Part shown: positions 1 to 7,683 of the stretch, piece after piece
Layout of the letters: every line of letters starts with the position of its first letter
How positions within the stretch are numbered: position 1 is the stretch's first letter
Assembly (NCBI GenBank): GCA_014859095.1
Contig: JACUUV010000024.1
Location: forward strand, 1 to 43,691
Direction: 5' to 3'
DNA length: 43,691 nucleotides
Source: Clostridia bacterium
Lineage (GTDB): Bacteria > Bacillota > Clostridia > Peptostreptococcales > Acidaminobacteraceae
Program-made: the position numbers and the translations under genes
The notes under the pieces: generated by a model
Databases searched by the model: none
Seen by the model: only the letters and a program-made list of their open reading frames with translations
Told to the model about the DNA's origin: nothing

Positions 1-2
1 AC

Positions 3-878
3 ATGACAATTGATCCCTCCGAACTGACGAATGAAATTTTGGCGTTAAAAGATGGTATTTCAGAATTGGATGATGGCGCAAAGGAATTATTAGACGGCAT
101 TTCAAAATTATCCGCTGGACTCTCTGAGTATACCAGTGGTATGAATCGCTTTAAAAATGGCATCTATCAACTCAAAAATAGTGGCAGAGAACTATCCATC
201 GGTTTTACTGAAATGGTTCAAGGACTCAATTTACTCAAAGATCAAGGTCAAGTATTGATCCAGGGCGTTCAAGTGATGGAATCAAATGCATTCGCACAGA
301 TTAATGAAGAGTTGAAATCCATGGGTTTGACTCTACCTGCATTGAATCGCGAGAACTATAAAGCAATCTTAGGTCAAAATGAAGCACTAAAACCGATTGA
401 AATCCAGATGGAACAGACCTTGGCTTTGACTCAAGGACTAGGTCAGTACATCATGGGAGTAGGTCAGGTGGTCAGTGGCGCTGGGGAAATTTCGACAGGT
501 CTTGACAATTATGTAGAGGGCATTGCTGTACTTGCTGAAAACAGTTATGTACTATATGAAAGTGCATCTCGTTTAAACCAAGCCCTGGTGGATATCAAAT
601 CGGGCATGACTGAGTATCGAAAAGGAACTGAGACATTTAAAGCTGAAACCGCCAATATGGATGTCACTTTAGAAGCCAAAGTAGATGACCTATTGAGCTC
701 GTTTACTGGTGACGCGAGCGAAACTAGATCTTTCGTTTCAGTTAAGAATATGGACGTAGCATCGGTTCAATTTTTCTTCAGAACTCAAGCGATAGCCAAA
801 GAAAAAATGCCAATTGTCGTTGAAGAAGTGGTAAGAACAACATTTTGGCAAAGAATAAAGAACTTATTCAATTGGTAG
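3..878 (+). CDS. C-terminal part of a heptad-repeat (LxxG) membrane transporter-like protein
   Basis: The frame is open at the left edge of the window, so this is probably the 3' part of a longer gene and the ATG at 3 need not be the true start. The visible 291 residues start with a series of X3-Leu-X2-Gly heptads (for example DGISELDDG, DGISKLSAG), then coiled-coil-like sequence with more Gly-spaced helices at about 140-215. The end carries SFVSVKNMDVASVQF and a short aromatic tail, TFWQRIKNLF. Such repeats occur in YhgE/Pip-like proteins and in the extracytoplasmic loops and C-termini of Clostridial MMPL/RND-type exporters; the tail reminds me of the MMPL type, but that is from memory. No membrane segment lies in the visible part. 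A strong terminator follows directly. Confidence 0.6.
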   Translation: MTIDPSELTNEILALKDGISELDDGAKELLDGISKLSAGLSEYTSGMNRFKNGIYQLKNSGRELSIGFTEMVQGLNLLKDQGQVLIQGVQVMESNAFAQINEELKSMGLTLPALNRENYKAILGQNEALKPIEIQMEQTLALTQGLGQYIMGVGQVVSGAGEISTGLDNYVEGIAVLAENSYVLYESASRLNQALVDIKSGMTEYRKGTETFKAETANMDVTLEAKVDDLLSSFTGDASETRSFVSVKNMDVASVQFFFRTQAIAKEKMPIVVEEVVRTTFWQRIKNLFNW

Positions 879-886
879 AATAAAAC

Positions 887-925
887 GTCTGTATACGCTT
901 TCAATAGGCGTATACAGACCTTTTT
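887..925 (+). terminator. Rho-independent terminator
   Basis: A perfect 12-bp stem (887-898 with 908-919) closes a 9-nt loop and is followed by TTTTT. It begins 9 nt after the stop codon of the heptad-repeat gene. Confidence 0.9.
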
Positions 926-948
926 CAATTATTGTTCCACTCTACGTG

Positions 949-1115
949 CTAACTAATACTATTTACGATCGTCAATACTGTCGCAACAATAGCCATGACG
1001 AAAATGCAATCCCAAATAAACACACCGTTGAAGCAATCGACATATAGACCATCTAGATGCATCGTGTTAGATCCAAAAATTTCTGAAAATCTATTGAGTT
1101 CAGCAAAAAATCCAT
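949..1115. other. Probable gene debris, no intact gene
   Basis: Between the terminator and the end of the decayed 4Fe-4S gene, the minus strand still shows short hydrophobic pieces in two frames (for example FGIAFSSWLLL and VMAIVATVLTIV), interrupted by stops. The longest uninterrupted frame (70 codons from an ATG at 1161) runs straight through the out-of-frame tail of the 4Fe-4S gene, so I do not accept it as a gene. I cannot assign the debris to a family. Confidence 0.35.
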
Positions 1116-2016
1116 TCATGTCTCTTTTACCACAGAAAAGCTTAACCCATTTTCGGTGCAATAACTTTTCACGCTTTGATTCGCAGGTGGCATTTTCGCA
1201 CCAATAATCGACTCGATTTCCTGCACTGAAATACCAAAACCTAGAACTTGTGAAAAAGTAGTATTCCCATTGACTTTCAAGCCTTCTGAATCAGGTTAAG
1301 TCTTTAATATCCAGCTCTTTCATAATCATGACAAAGACTTGAACTGACTCATTTCCAATTTCAATGTCTCCTTCTTGCTCACCATACAAGGATTCCAGAT
1401 CCTTTGATTTTAGATTTTTTGCTACTTCAACATCTCCTAATTGAAAAGCTTCAGCAAGTAATTTGATGTCGATTTCAAATAAACTGGATATCTCTCCGAA
1501 ACTATAAGATCCCCTAATGTCAAAAGGATCATATGTTCCTGCTCCAGTACCTTCAGTAATTTTTATAGGAACTTTATCCGATTCGGTGGACCAAAGTCTG
1601 AACCCTTTAGCAATATAAATGCCTCCAACAATTATGATTATAATCAATACCCCTATATGACTATTTTTGAGTCTCATCTCATCTCTTCTCACCCCACTTT
1701 ATTTCTACAGTTTCAGGAACAGGGCAAATGTTTTCAGAAGTACACTCAAAACAGCTGATACATTGGAGCTGAGAGACTTTTTTACTGTTTGCTACATCAA
1801 TATTCATTGGACATGATTTACTACACAAATCACACGAGATGCATGTGGATTCATTTCTATTTAGTCTAAACATCTTGAACTTATTAGTAAAACCCAATAA
1901 TGCCCCATAGGGACACAAATATTTACACCAAGAAGTTGTTAGCCGCAATAATTGCTACCAAAATAAAAAATCCAAGTTGAACCAAATTTCTTAATCGCCA
2001 TTTACGCTTTTTTCAT
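1116..2016 (-). pseudogene. Decayed NapH/YccM-type 4Fe-4S membrane protein
   Basis: Three pieces of one protein are visible on the minus strand. (1) After the ATG at 2016, one base off frame at an A-run, there is a first membrane helix, RNLVQLGFFILVAIIAANN. (2) At 1948-1679 the frame resumes with WCKYLCPYGALLG followed by two ferredoxin-type clusters, CISCDLCSKSCP and CISCFECTSENICP, typical of the C-terminal half of polyferredoxin membrane proteins. (3) At 1692-1291 comes a periplasmic-type region with DIRGSYSFGEI; then a frameshift near 1300 moves the rest (TTFSQVLGFGISVQEIE, then KSYCTENGLSFSVVKE) into another frame, which ends at 1116. The helices between piece 1 and piece 2 are missing. 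So there is one large internal deletion and at least two frameshifts. Intact relatives pass electrons from quinols or reduced ferredoxin across the membrane; this copy cannot. It sits 7 nt downstream of the exporter-like gene. Confidence 0.75.
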
Positions 2017-2023
2017 ACTCACT

Positions 2024-2995
2024 CTACTTCTTTTCAAAATTCTCAATAAACCTCATCTTCACTGTAATCAAATCCTCTAAAGAATAGAGATATTGATGCA
2101 ATGCAATTCTATTTTGAAGTTGATTATGACTGGACGGAAGCTCTGATTCATATGTGAAATGATGCTTGATATTGTCAAGCATTTCAATTTGTGAAACGCA
2201 AGAATTCAATGCTTTAGTGTTGTTGACAAAATGATCAGTGAAATCCTTAAGCAACTCAACTTCCTTTTGTTTCAGAAATTTTAATTTGATAAACTCCTGC
2301 ATTGTCTTGACCGTGTAGTATTGTTGCTTTCGCATGATAAAATACTCAGTGTAATAATTGTTCTCGTGAATATAATAATTGTTCTTATAATCGTAAGCGC
2401 GAGCTTCAGCCCTTGATAGAACATTTTTAACTTCATCCAAATCTTCCTTGACCACTTCTGTTTTGCACTCATTCAATAGGCACTTCCCCATATTCTGAAA
2501 GATTCTGTCAAATAAATTCTCAACCTCTTTTTGGTAACCAATTAGTTCATCTTCAATATCAAGTATGAACATATTGATGACCAGTGCAACTGTAACGCCT
2601 AGAATCATCAAACCAAATTCATTGAGTAAAATGGGAAAGGTTACTTCCTCAAGCGAATAAATGTGCATCACCAAGACGACATTCAGCACAATGGCAATTT
2701 TCGTGTCAAATTTGTACATCAGAAAAGTGAATATTAAGATGTATATAGCAAATACAGGCAATGAAAATCCGAAAACAATAAATAGTACAGATGAAAGCGC
2801 CAAAGAAACAATGGCAGCCAATAAGCGAGTTGCAGCCAATTTGATGGATTGTTTTTTTGCCGATAGCATACTGACAATCACAATTGTTGCCACTGAAGAA
2901 TAAAACTCCATTTTCAGAGCCTGTGCAAGTAAGATCGCAATGACTACACCCAATGTGATTTTTAAACTTTTAATAATTTGTTCTTTTACTAGCAT
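2024..2995 (-). CDS. Aromatic acid exporter (ArAE_1/FUSC-like) family membrane protein
   Basis: 323 residues. The N-terminal half (about 1-145) contains closely spaced hydrophobic helices, starting KSLKITLGVVIAILLAQAL and including an SAKKQSIKLAATRLLAA segment between helices, the layout of the ArAE_1 (DUF939) family. From about 150 on it is a soluble, charged, helical domain (LIGYQKEVENLFDRIF and onwards) matching the family's C-terminal cytoplasmic domain. Related proteins are thought to export aromatic carboxylic acids or similar small acids, but most Firmicute members are uncharacterised, so the substrate is unknown. The gene follows the selenoprotein by 20 nt and probably shares its transcript with the hydrolase and mgtE upstream. 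The ribosome binding site in front of the ATG is weak. Confidence 0.8.
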   Translation of the reverse strand: MLVKEQIIKSLKITLGVVIAILLAQALKMEFYSSVATIVIVSMLSAKKQSIKLAATRLLAAIVSLALSSVLFIVFGFSLPVFAIYILIFTFLMYKFDTKIAIVLNVVLVMHIYSLEEVTFPILLNEFGLMILGVTVALVINMFILDIEDELIGYQKEVENLFDRIFQNMGKCLLNECKTEVVKEDLDEVKNVLSRAEARAYDYKNNYYIHENNYYTEYFIMRKQQYYTVKTMQEFIKLKFLKQKEVELLKDFTDHFVNNTKALNSCVSQIEMLDNIKHHFTYESELPSSHNQLQNRIALHQYLYSLEDLITVKMRFIENFEKK

Positions 2996-3015
2996 ATATT
3001 CACACTTTCGTTTTT

Positions 3016-3312
3016 CTATAACGCATTGACTTTTACGCCCTTGACACTCAGCGAAGTGGCAAATAGAAAAGTGCTTGCCACAAACTCCAGTTTGTTATTG
3101 ATAGTATTCACATTTTTCATAACATAGACTGTTATGCCATCACGTTGGTACGAGTTGTAATGCTCCAGAACCTCTGGAACCTGATACCCGACTTCGGGCA
3201 TCGAAAACGATCCACATCAGCCACCTCCGGAACGGATTAGTGAGACCGTAAGAACTGTTGATTTTTTCTTCTTAAGGAAGGTCTTGACTTCATTGTTGAT
3301 GATGATTTCCAA
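3016..3312 (-). CDS. Small selenoprotein with in-frame UGA (Gly-Gly-Gly-Sec-Cys), CC/Se-motif or HesB-like type
   Basis: A TTG start at 3312 with a strong AAGGAGGTG Shine-Dalgarno 8 nt upstream opens a frame that meets TGA at 3219-3217 and then continues in the same frame to a stop at 3018-3016. Decoding the TGA as selenocysteine gives 98 residues with Sec at 32 in the context LIRSGGG-U-CGSFS. Both sides read as protein: upstream VKTFLKKKKSTVLTVSLI, downstream PEVGYQVPEVLEHY and GITVYVMKNV, ending with KLEFVASTFLFATSLSVKG. The whole resembles small thiol/selenol proteins of anaerobes that carry CC or UC at this place; the C-terminal part looks like an IscA/HesB-type fold. A hairpin sits 15 nt after the UGA. 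The function is unknown, perhaps redox or metal/sulfur handling. An annotation that starts at the internal ATG at 3201 would lose the whole active-site half. The gene lies 15 nt after the hydrolase stop, whose TGA is inside the Shine-Dalgarno region. Confidence 0.85.
3184..3201 (-). promoter_or_regulatory. Candidate bacterial SECIS hairpin
   Basis: On the mRNA, 15 nt after the UGA, a 7-bp stem (AUGCCCG with CGGGUAU, one G-U pair) closes the 4-nt loop AAGU. Bacterial SECIS elements bound by SelB are small hairpins inside the coding region shortly after the UGA, with a GU in the apical loop; position, size and loop fit. No folding program was run. Confidence 0.55.
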
Positions 3313-3327
3313 AATGCTTCACCTCCT

Positions 3328-4692
3328 TCAATTTTCCTTGGTAAGCGATTGATTAAAAAATTCCAATACATAATCATGCTGAATTCTCGCAGATTCCTCT
3401 CTGCCGAGTTCTCCAGTGAACCCTATAATCCCAGTAAGACTGGAGAACATATAAGACATAGTGAAGTCAATATGCGTTGTATCCTCTATTTGAATCAAGC
3501 TAGCATCGCCACTCGCCTCTACCAGTGGATTTAAATAATTGTCATTTAGACCACCTTCCCATTGTTCACTTCTTAGAAACAATGCTGGAATCGATAGACC
3601 GCCTGTCATCTCATCCATACCTAAAGGCTCTACCCAAGCATCCATCGCGAAAAGTGCTTTCACTCTCTTGTCTCTCAGTGCAACTGCAACATCCGCACCG
3701 CCACCAGTACTGTGACCCATTAAACCTATTTGTTCAAAATTCATGCTTCCAGTCATGACTTTAGAATAATTTCCACTGTTGATCGATTCCAATGAATCCA
3801 AAACCAGACTTATATCTCCAGCATATGTGAGTACAAGCCTGTTGGCGTAATTTAAAAAATCAGGTGTAGAGTCTCTATCAGGCAATGCACTATTATCGAC
3901 TTCTGCGGCATAACCATCATTGAATATTGTCATTTGTGCGCCGTGAGTGTGATCAATCCCTATTACTATATACCCATTACTAGCTAAAAGTTCCGCATAA
4001 TCATTGTGCAAATTTCTAAAACCCTTCCAGCCATGTGACATAATGATTACTGGATAATTGTCTCTCTCCTTACTTGCAGGTGCTTCATAATAAGCGTTGG
4101 AAAGAATTTTTTCTGTGTGATCCAGCGCAAAAAATGGAAGTTTCATTTCCTTAGCCAGGGATCTAGGTAATTCAATGCCATCTTGAAGCCAAACGACACG
4201 TGCATGACCACTGACATCATCAGATGGGTACCACACTTGAACCCGTATACGCCGCAAAGAATCGTTTGCTTCTGCCAGTTCGCCGTACATTTCAACTCTA
4301 TCCGGATCCGTCAATTCAAAAGTAACCGTCCCGATGGCATAATCGCCCTCAGGTGCAGGGATTTCATAAACAGGAAAAATCAACATCAATATGCCCGATA
4401 TGACAATTGCACCAGTCCCGATTATCGTTATCTTTTTTTTGTTGTCATGTGGAATCTGATCGTTTTTTCTCATCAAGATACCTACAATAGTCACAGTAAA
4501 ACTCACGGCAACGAAAAAATACAGTGGATACAGTTGCCAGTTTGTCACGTCAAACAAGATATGTCCCATTAAAAGACCAAATCCAGTCAATGAGAGCAGA
4601 TTCACCATGGTTGTCAGTTTGATTTTTGAAATATAATTTGTAACGATGATTATTAAAGAAAAACCAAATAACAAAATCTCAAGCCAAGACAT
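3328..4692 (-). CDS. Membrane-anchored alpha/beta hydrolase, PAF-acetylhydrolase/dienelactone hydrolase-like
   Basis: 454 residues. The first 130 or so contain four to five hydrophobic helices (from MSWLEILLFGFSLIIIVTNY to GAIVISGILMLIFPVYEI), followed by a catalytic domain outside the membrane. The hydrolase signatures are VIIMSHGWKGFRNLH (oxyanion-hole side), the nucleophile elbow GLMGHSTGGGAD with Ser between His and Thr, a later Asp in ALFAMDAWVEP, and a likely His in IEDTTHIDF. The family cleaves esters or lactones; the substrate here cannot be read. A good AAGGAGGAAC Shine-Dalgarno precedes the ATG. The gene is 47 nt after mgtE and 15 nt before the selenoprotein, so it is probably in one transcript with them. 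Confidence 0.8.
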   Translation of the reverse strand: MSWLEILLFGFSLIIIVTNYISKIKLTTMVNLLSLTGFGLLMGHILFDVTNWQLYPLYFFVAVSFTVTIVGILMRKNDQIPHDNKKKITIIGTGAIVISGILMLIFPVYEIPAPEGDYAIGTVTFELTDPDRVEMYGELAEANDSLRRIRVQVWYPSDDVSGHARVVWLQDGIELPRSLAKEMKLPFFALDHTEKILSNAYYEAPASKERDNYPVIIMSHGWKGFRNLHNDYAELLASNGYIVIGIDHTHGAQMTIFNDGYAAEVDNSALPDRDSTPDFLNYANRLVLTYAGDISLVLDSLESINSGNYSKVMTGSMNFEQIGLMGHSTGGGADVAVALRDKRVKALFAMDAWVEPLGMDEMTGGLSIPALFLRSEQWEGGLNDNYLNPLVEASGDASLIQIEDTTHIDFTMSYMFSSLTGIIGFTGELGREESARIQHDYVLEFFNQSLTKEN

Positions 4693-4739
4693 TTGTTCCT
4701 CCTTATTTATGATGATTCAGTTTTTATTTATACCCATTT

Positions 4740-6074
4740 TCATATCAAAAGTTTAATCATAATCGTCGCTAAACCTAAGAAAAAGAAGAAGCCTAATACA
4801 TCTGTAACAGTTGTAACGAAAACAGCAGAAGCCAGTGCAGGGTCAATACCCACTTTTTTTAAGATCACAGGTACGTAAAATCCGGAAATGGTGGCCACAA
4901 TCAGGTTCAAGAACATGGCCAATCCAATAACAAAACCAAAAGCTGCGGTTCCCACCCAAATATAACCTAATAAGGCAACAATTATACCGAGAACAAGACC
5001 GTTGATGAGTCCAATTAATACTTCTTTCCTAAGGATTTCCTTTTGGTTTTCATAATTTAATTCTCCAAGTGCAATACCTCGAATAATCATTGTCAACGTT
5101 TGAGTTCCAGCATTGCCACCCATTCCGGCAACAATTGGCATAAATGTGGCAAGGGCAACAATTTGTGCAATGGTGTTCTCAAAAAGACTAACCGTTGCCG
5201 CAGCTAAAATAGCTGTAACCAAATTGACCAACAGCCAAGGCAAACGGGATTTAATCGCACCTCTGACCGAACCGGTGATTTTTTCCTCCTCATCGAGACC
5301 AGCCAATCTGAACATATCTTCTGTATGTTCATCTTTCATGATTTCCATCACATCATCTACTGTGACTATTCCGAGAATGATGCCATATTGATCGACTACC
5401 GGAACGACCATAAATCCATACTTGTCAAACACTAGTGCCACTTCTTCTTGATCCATATCCACTGGAACACTGATAATATTTTCAATCATGATATCTTTGA
5501 TCAAAGTTATTGGTTCGGAAATGATGATTTCTCTAAGAGGCACCACACCTTTCAGGATCTCAGCTTCATCTGTGACGTATATATAATAAGGTGTATCTGA
5601 AGTTGGTGCCATTGACCTTAGAAATTCAATGGTCTCATTTACAGTAAAGGTCTCTTTGATGGCAATGAATTCAGTGGCCATGATGCCACCGGCAGTCTCC
5701 GGATCATAAGCCAGCAATTCCTTGACTTCATTGGCATCTTCCAAATTCATTTTGGTAAGAATTGAATTTTGGTCGTCTTCATCAAGAGCGCCCAACAAGT
5801 CCACCAGTTCGTCCGAAGACATCTCAGAAATCAATTGCCCCTTACGCGTTTCTGTAAAGTGAGAAAGCAAGGTGAATTTTTCATCATCTTCAGCATAGTC
5901 CAGCAGAAGACCGATGTAGTCATCTGGTAACTTCTCGAGAATTTGAATAGGATCATTTTCAAATTCATATAGTGCCTCGAGAAAGTCTACAGGATGTATG
6001 TCATCAATTTGATCGAGAATAGTCTCATATGAACTATTGAGGATGAAATCGAGAATTTTGTTTGGATAAGTCAT
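4740..6074 (-). CDS. mgtE: Magnesium transporter MgtE
   Basis: 444 residues, normal length for the family. In order: an acidic helical N domain (about 1-125, with EILEKLPDDYIGLLLDYAED), two CBS domains (about 130-255, for example VNETIEFLRSM and GIVTVDDVMEIM), a plug helix, and a five-helix membrane domain containing the conserved ion-path segment MPIVAGMGGNAGTQ. MgtE is a Mg2+-gated Mg2+ channel of the inner membrane; the cytoplasmic domains close it when Mg2+ is high. It is the first gene of the minus-strand run that continues through the hydrolase, selenoprotein and exporter-like genes. I looked for an M-box riboswitch upstream and did not recognise one. Confidence 0.95.
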   Translation of the reverse strand: MTYPNKILDFILNSSYETILDQIDDIHPVDFLEALYEFENDPIQILEKLPDDYIGLLLDYAEDDEKFTLLSHFTETRKGQLISEMSSDELVDLLGALDEDDQNSILTKMNLEDANEVKELLAYDPETAGGIMATEFIAIKETFTVNETIEFLRSMAPTSDTPYYIYVTDEAEILKGVVPLREIIISEPITLIKDIMIENIISVPVDMDQEEVALVFDKYGFMVVPVVDQYGIILGIVTVDDVMEIMKDEHTEDMFRLAGLDEEEKITGSVRGAIKSRLPWLLVNLVTAILAAATVSLFENTIAQIVALATFMPIVAGMGGNAGTQTLTMIIRGIALGELNYENQKEILRKEVLIGLINGLVLGIIVALLGYIWVGTAAFGFVIGLAMFLNLIVATISGFYVPVILKKVGIDPALASAVFVTTVTDVLGFFFFLGLATIMIKLLI

Positions 6075-6122
6075 TTTTATACCTTCTCTGCTATTATTGT
6101 TTGGCTTTATATACTAAACTTC

Positions 6123-6131
6123 ATTATAGCA
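6123..6131 (-). promoter_or_regulatory. Extended -10 promoter of mgtE
   Basis: Minus strand TGCTATAAT: a perfect -10 (6128-6123) with an extended TGn. The -35 region is poor, which is usual for extended -10 promoters. It lies about 50 nt upstream of the mgtE start. Confidence 0.6.
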
Positions 6132-6247
6132 CTTTTGTCAGAATAATTAAATGCGTTCTCACGTTGCAGGACAGCTGCGGACTGGTATCTGGTAAACATT
6201 TTAAATGCTAAACTATTTATAACACCAAAATATTACTTGGAGGATCT

Positions 6248-7314
6248 GTGACTACAGCCCTATTATCGAATCAAAATGAGGTTATTACAAGTTGGCTACC
6301 TATAATGCGTGTGGTTTCAAACATGTCGACTCTATTTGCACTAGATCTTTTTTCAATTGTGCCACTTCTATTTACTATAAGCCTTGCCAAAAGACATATT
6401 CTTGAAACTAAAAAGAATACTTATTATATAGCTACAGCTTGCATGACCATCGCAATACTGACCCTTGAGATCATTGCCAATTTGATTGTCAACTCAAGTG
6501 GTGCTCAATTCGTCGTTGCACATAAAATTGTAAATGTCTTGGGATTTGCTTTGAGCCCGATTGTCCCTTTCATGTTTTTGAAGTTTGTTGGCACAACGTC
6601 TCCAGTTTATAGTAAGCAAAACCTTTGGGTATTACCACTGTATCTTAACACTTTGTTATGTATACTCAGTTATTGGATGGGGTTCGTTTTCAAAGTGGAC
6701 GCACTTAACCATTATGAAAGGGGGAGTCTATTTTTAATACCGACATTGGTCTCCCTTTTTTATTTTAGTCTTATCATATATGAGATTTTGGAAAACCGTG
6801 CCAAGATTGCCCAGCCGGATAAGACTATTCTGGCTTTAATTTTTTCACTCCCCATCCTATCATTTGTATTTCAAATCGCATACCCAAATTTACTTCTGAT
6901 TTGGCCGAGTGTCTCATTGAACTTGCTGCTTTACTATATTTATTCCCTCTAAAATGCAATACGATTTTGACATACAAACTCAAATCAAGAACCGGACTGC
7001 TTTTGATAAAGAAATGCTCAGGAAATCCGAGCGCAATAATGTTACTTTGTTTGTATTCGATCTTAATAATCTAAAAAGTGTCAACGATCAATACGGTCAT
7101 ATAGAAGGAGACATACTCATCAAGTCATCGGCAACTTTGCTAAATAGATGCTTTATAGAAATTGGTGAAGTGTTCCGAAAATGTAACAAACAAACTGGAA
7201 ATAGCTCACGGATATGCTCATTACGACCCTCGTTCGGGTGAGTCAATTTACGAAGCATTATCAAGAGCTGACGATTTCATGTATGCACATAAAGCCTATC
7301 AAAATCCACGTTAG
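6248..7314 (+). pseudogene. Broken 7TM-GGDEF diguanylate cyclase gene
   Basis: A GTG start after GGAGG opens 234 codons encoding about seven membrane helices, up to LNLLLYYIYS. There the frame breaks (near 6945) and continues one base off with MQYDFDIQTQIKNRTAFDKEM, the usual linker into a GGDEF domain, then LFVFDLNNLKSVNDQYGH. At GEVFR (about 7180) a deletion removes the part that should hold the GGDEF signature itself; the tail is found in another frame as LEIAHGYAHYDPRSGESIYE and SRADDFMYAHKAY, ending at 7314. So the sensor and both ends of the cyclase are present but the active site is gone. Intact relatives make cyclic di-GMP in response to a membrane signal. A clear terminator follows. 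Confidence 0.85.
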
Positions 7315-7319
7315 GAAGA

Positions 7320-7353
7320 AGAGCCGCCGACAAGTAAAATCGGGGCTCTTTTT
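7320..7353 (+). terminator. Rho-independent terminator after the GGDEF pseudogene
   Basis: A 10-bp stem with one bulged G (7320-7330 with 7340-7349), loop CAAGTAAAA, then TTTT. Confidence 0.8.
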
Positions 7354-7364
7354 GTTGTGCAATC

Positions 7365-7550
7365 TTAAATTTTCGAGTCAACACTTGATCGTAAAATCTT
7401 CTCCATGGCTTTCCCTTTAGCGAGTTCATCTACCAACTTGTCCAGATAACGAATTTTACGCATCAACTCATCCTCGATTTCCTCAACGCGATAGCCACAA
7501 ATCAAGACTCCACCTACCGTCATTAAAACACGTCTTTGTTTTTCATTCAT
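7365..7550 (-). CDS. Small hypothetical protein, 61 aa
   Basis: I do not recognise this protein. It reads [14 protein letters not shown] at the N-terminus, then [16 protein letters not shown] and a basic, amphipathic helical tail ([18 protein letters not shown]). An AAAGG Shine-Dalgarno lies about 9 nt before the ATG and an extended -10 promoter is found 48 nt upstream, which supports a real gene. It is transcribed alone. No membrane segment is obvious apart from a weakly hydrophobic stretch at 8-19. Confidence 0.55.
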   Translation of the reverse strand: MNEKQRRVLMTVGGVLICGYRVEEIEDELMRKIRYLDKLVDELAKGKAMEKILRSSVDSKI

Positions 7551-7597
7551 AATCTATCTACCTTTCACATGGTTCATCATTTTTTATATTCACTAGA

Positions 7598-7606
7598 ATT
7601 ATATCA
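7598..7606 (-). promoter_or_regulatory. Extended -10 promoter for the 61-aa gene
   Basis: Minus strand TGATATAAT (TG-n-TATAAT, -10 at 7603-7598), upstream of the small gene that starts at 7550. Confidence 0.5.
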
Positions 7607-7614
7607 CTTTTTGA

Positions 7615-7661
7615 AATGAAAAAAGCGACGATCATAGAAGCATCTTCTAACATCGTCGCTT
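7615..7661 (-). terminator. Terminator of the CoA-disulfide reductase gene
   Basis: A 10-bp stem, AAGCGACGAT (7623-7632) with ATCGTCGCTT (7652-7661), closes a loop that holds a smaller AGAAG/CTTCT hairpin. Reading the minus strand, it is followed by six T. Confidence 0.85.
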
Positions 7662-7683
7662 ATTTAGTTATTTCATTATTTGC

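Noticed and set aside
949-1161. A 70-aa minus-strand ORF
   Set aside because: It crosses the out-of-frame tail of the decayed 4Fe-4S gene, shows no start signal, and the plus-strand ORF over it is no better.
3016-3201. A 61-aa ORF starting at the ATG at 3201
   Set aside because: It has no ribosome binding site and is only the part after the in-frame UGA of the selenoprotein; the frame starts at 3312.
4183-4572. Plus-strand ORF of 129 codons
   Set aside because: It is antisense to the well-supported alpha/beta hydrolase and has no recognisable protein text or ribosome binding site.
6075-6247. An M-box riboswitch before mgtE
   Set aside because: The region carries only a promoter and a short leader; I saw no M-box landmarks.
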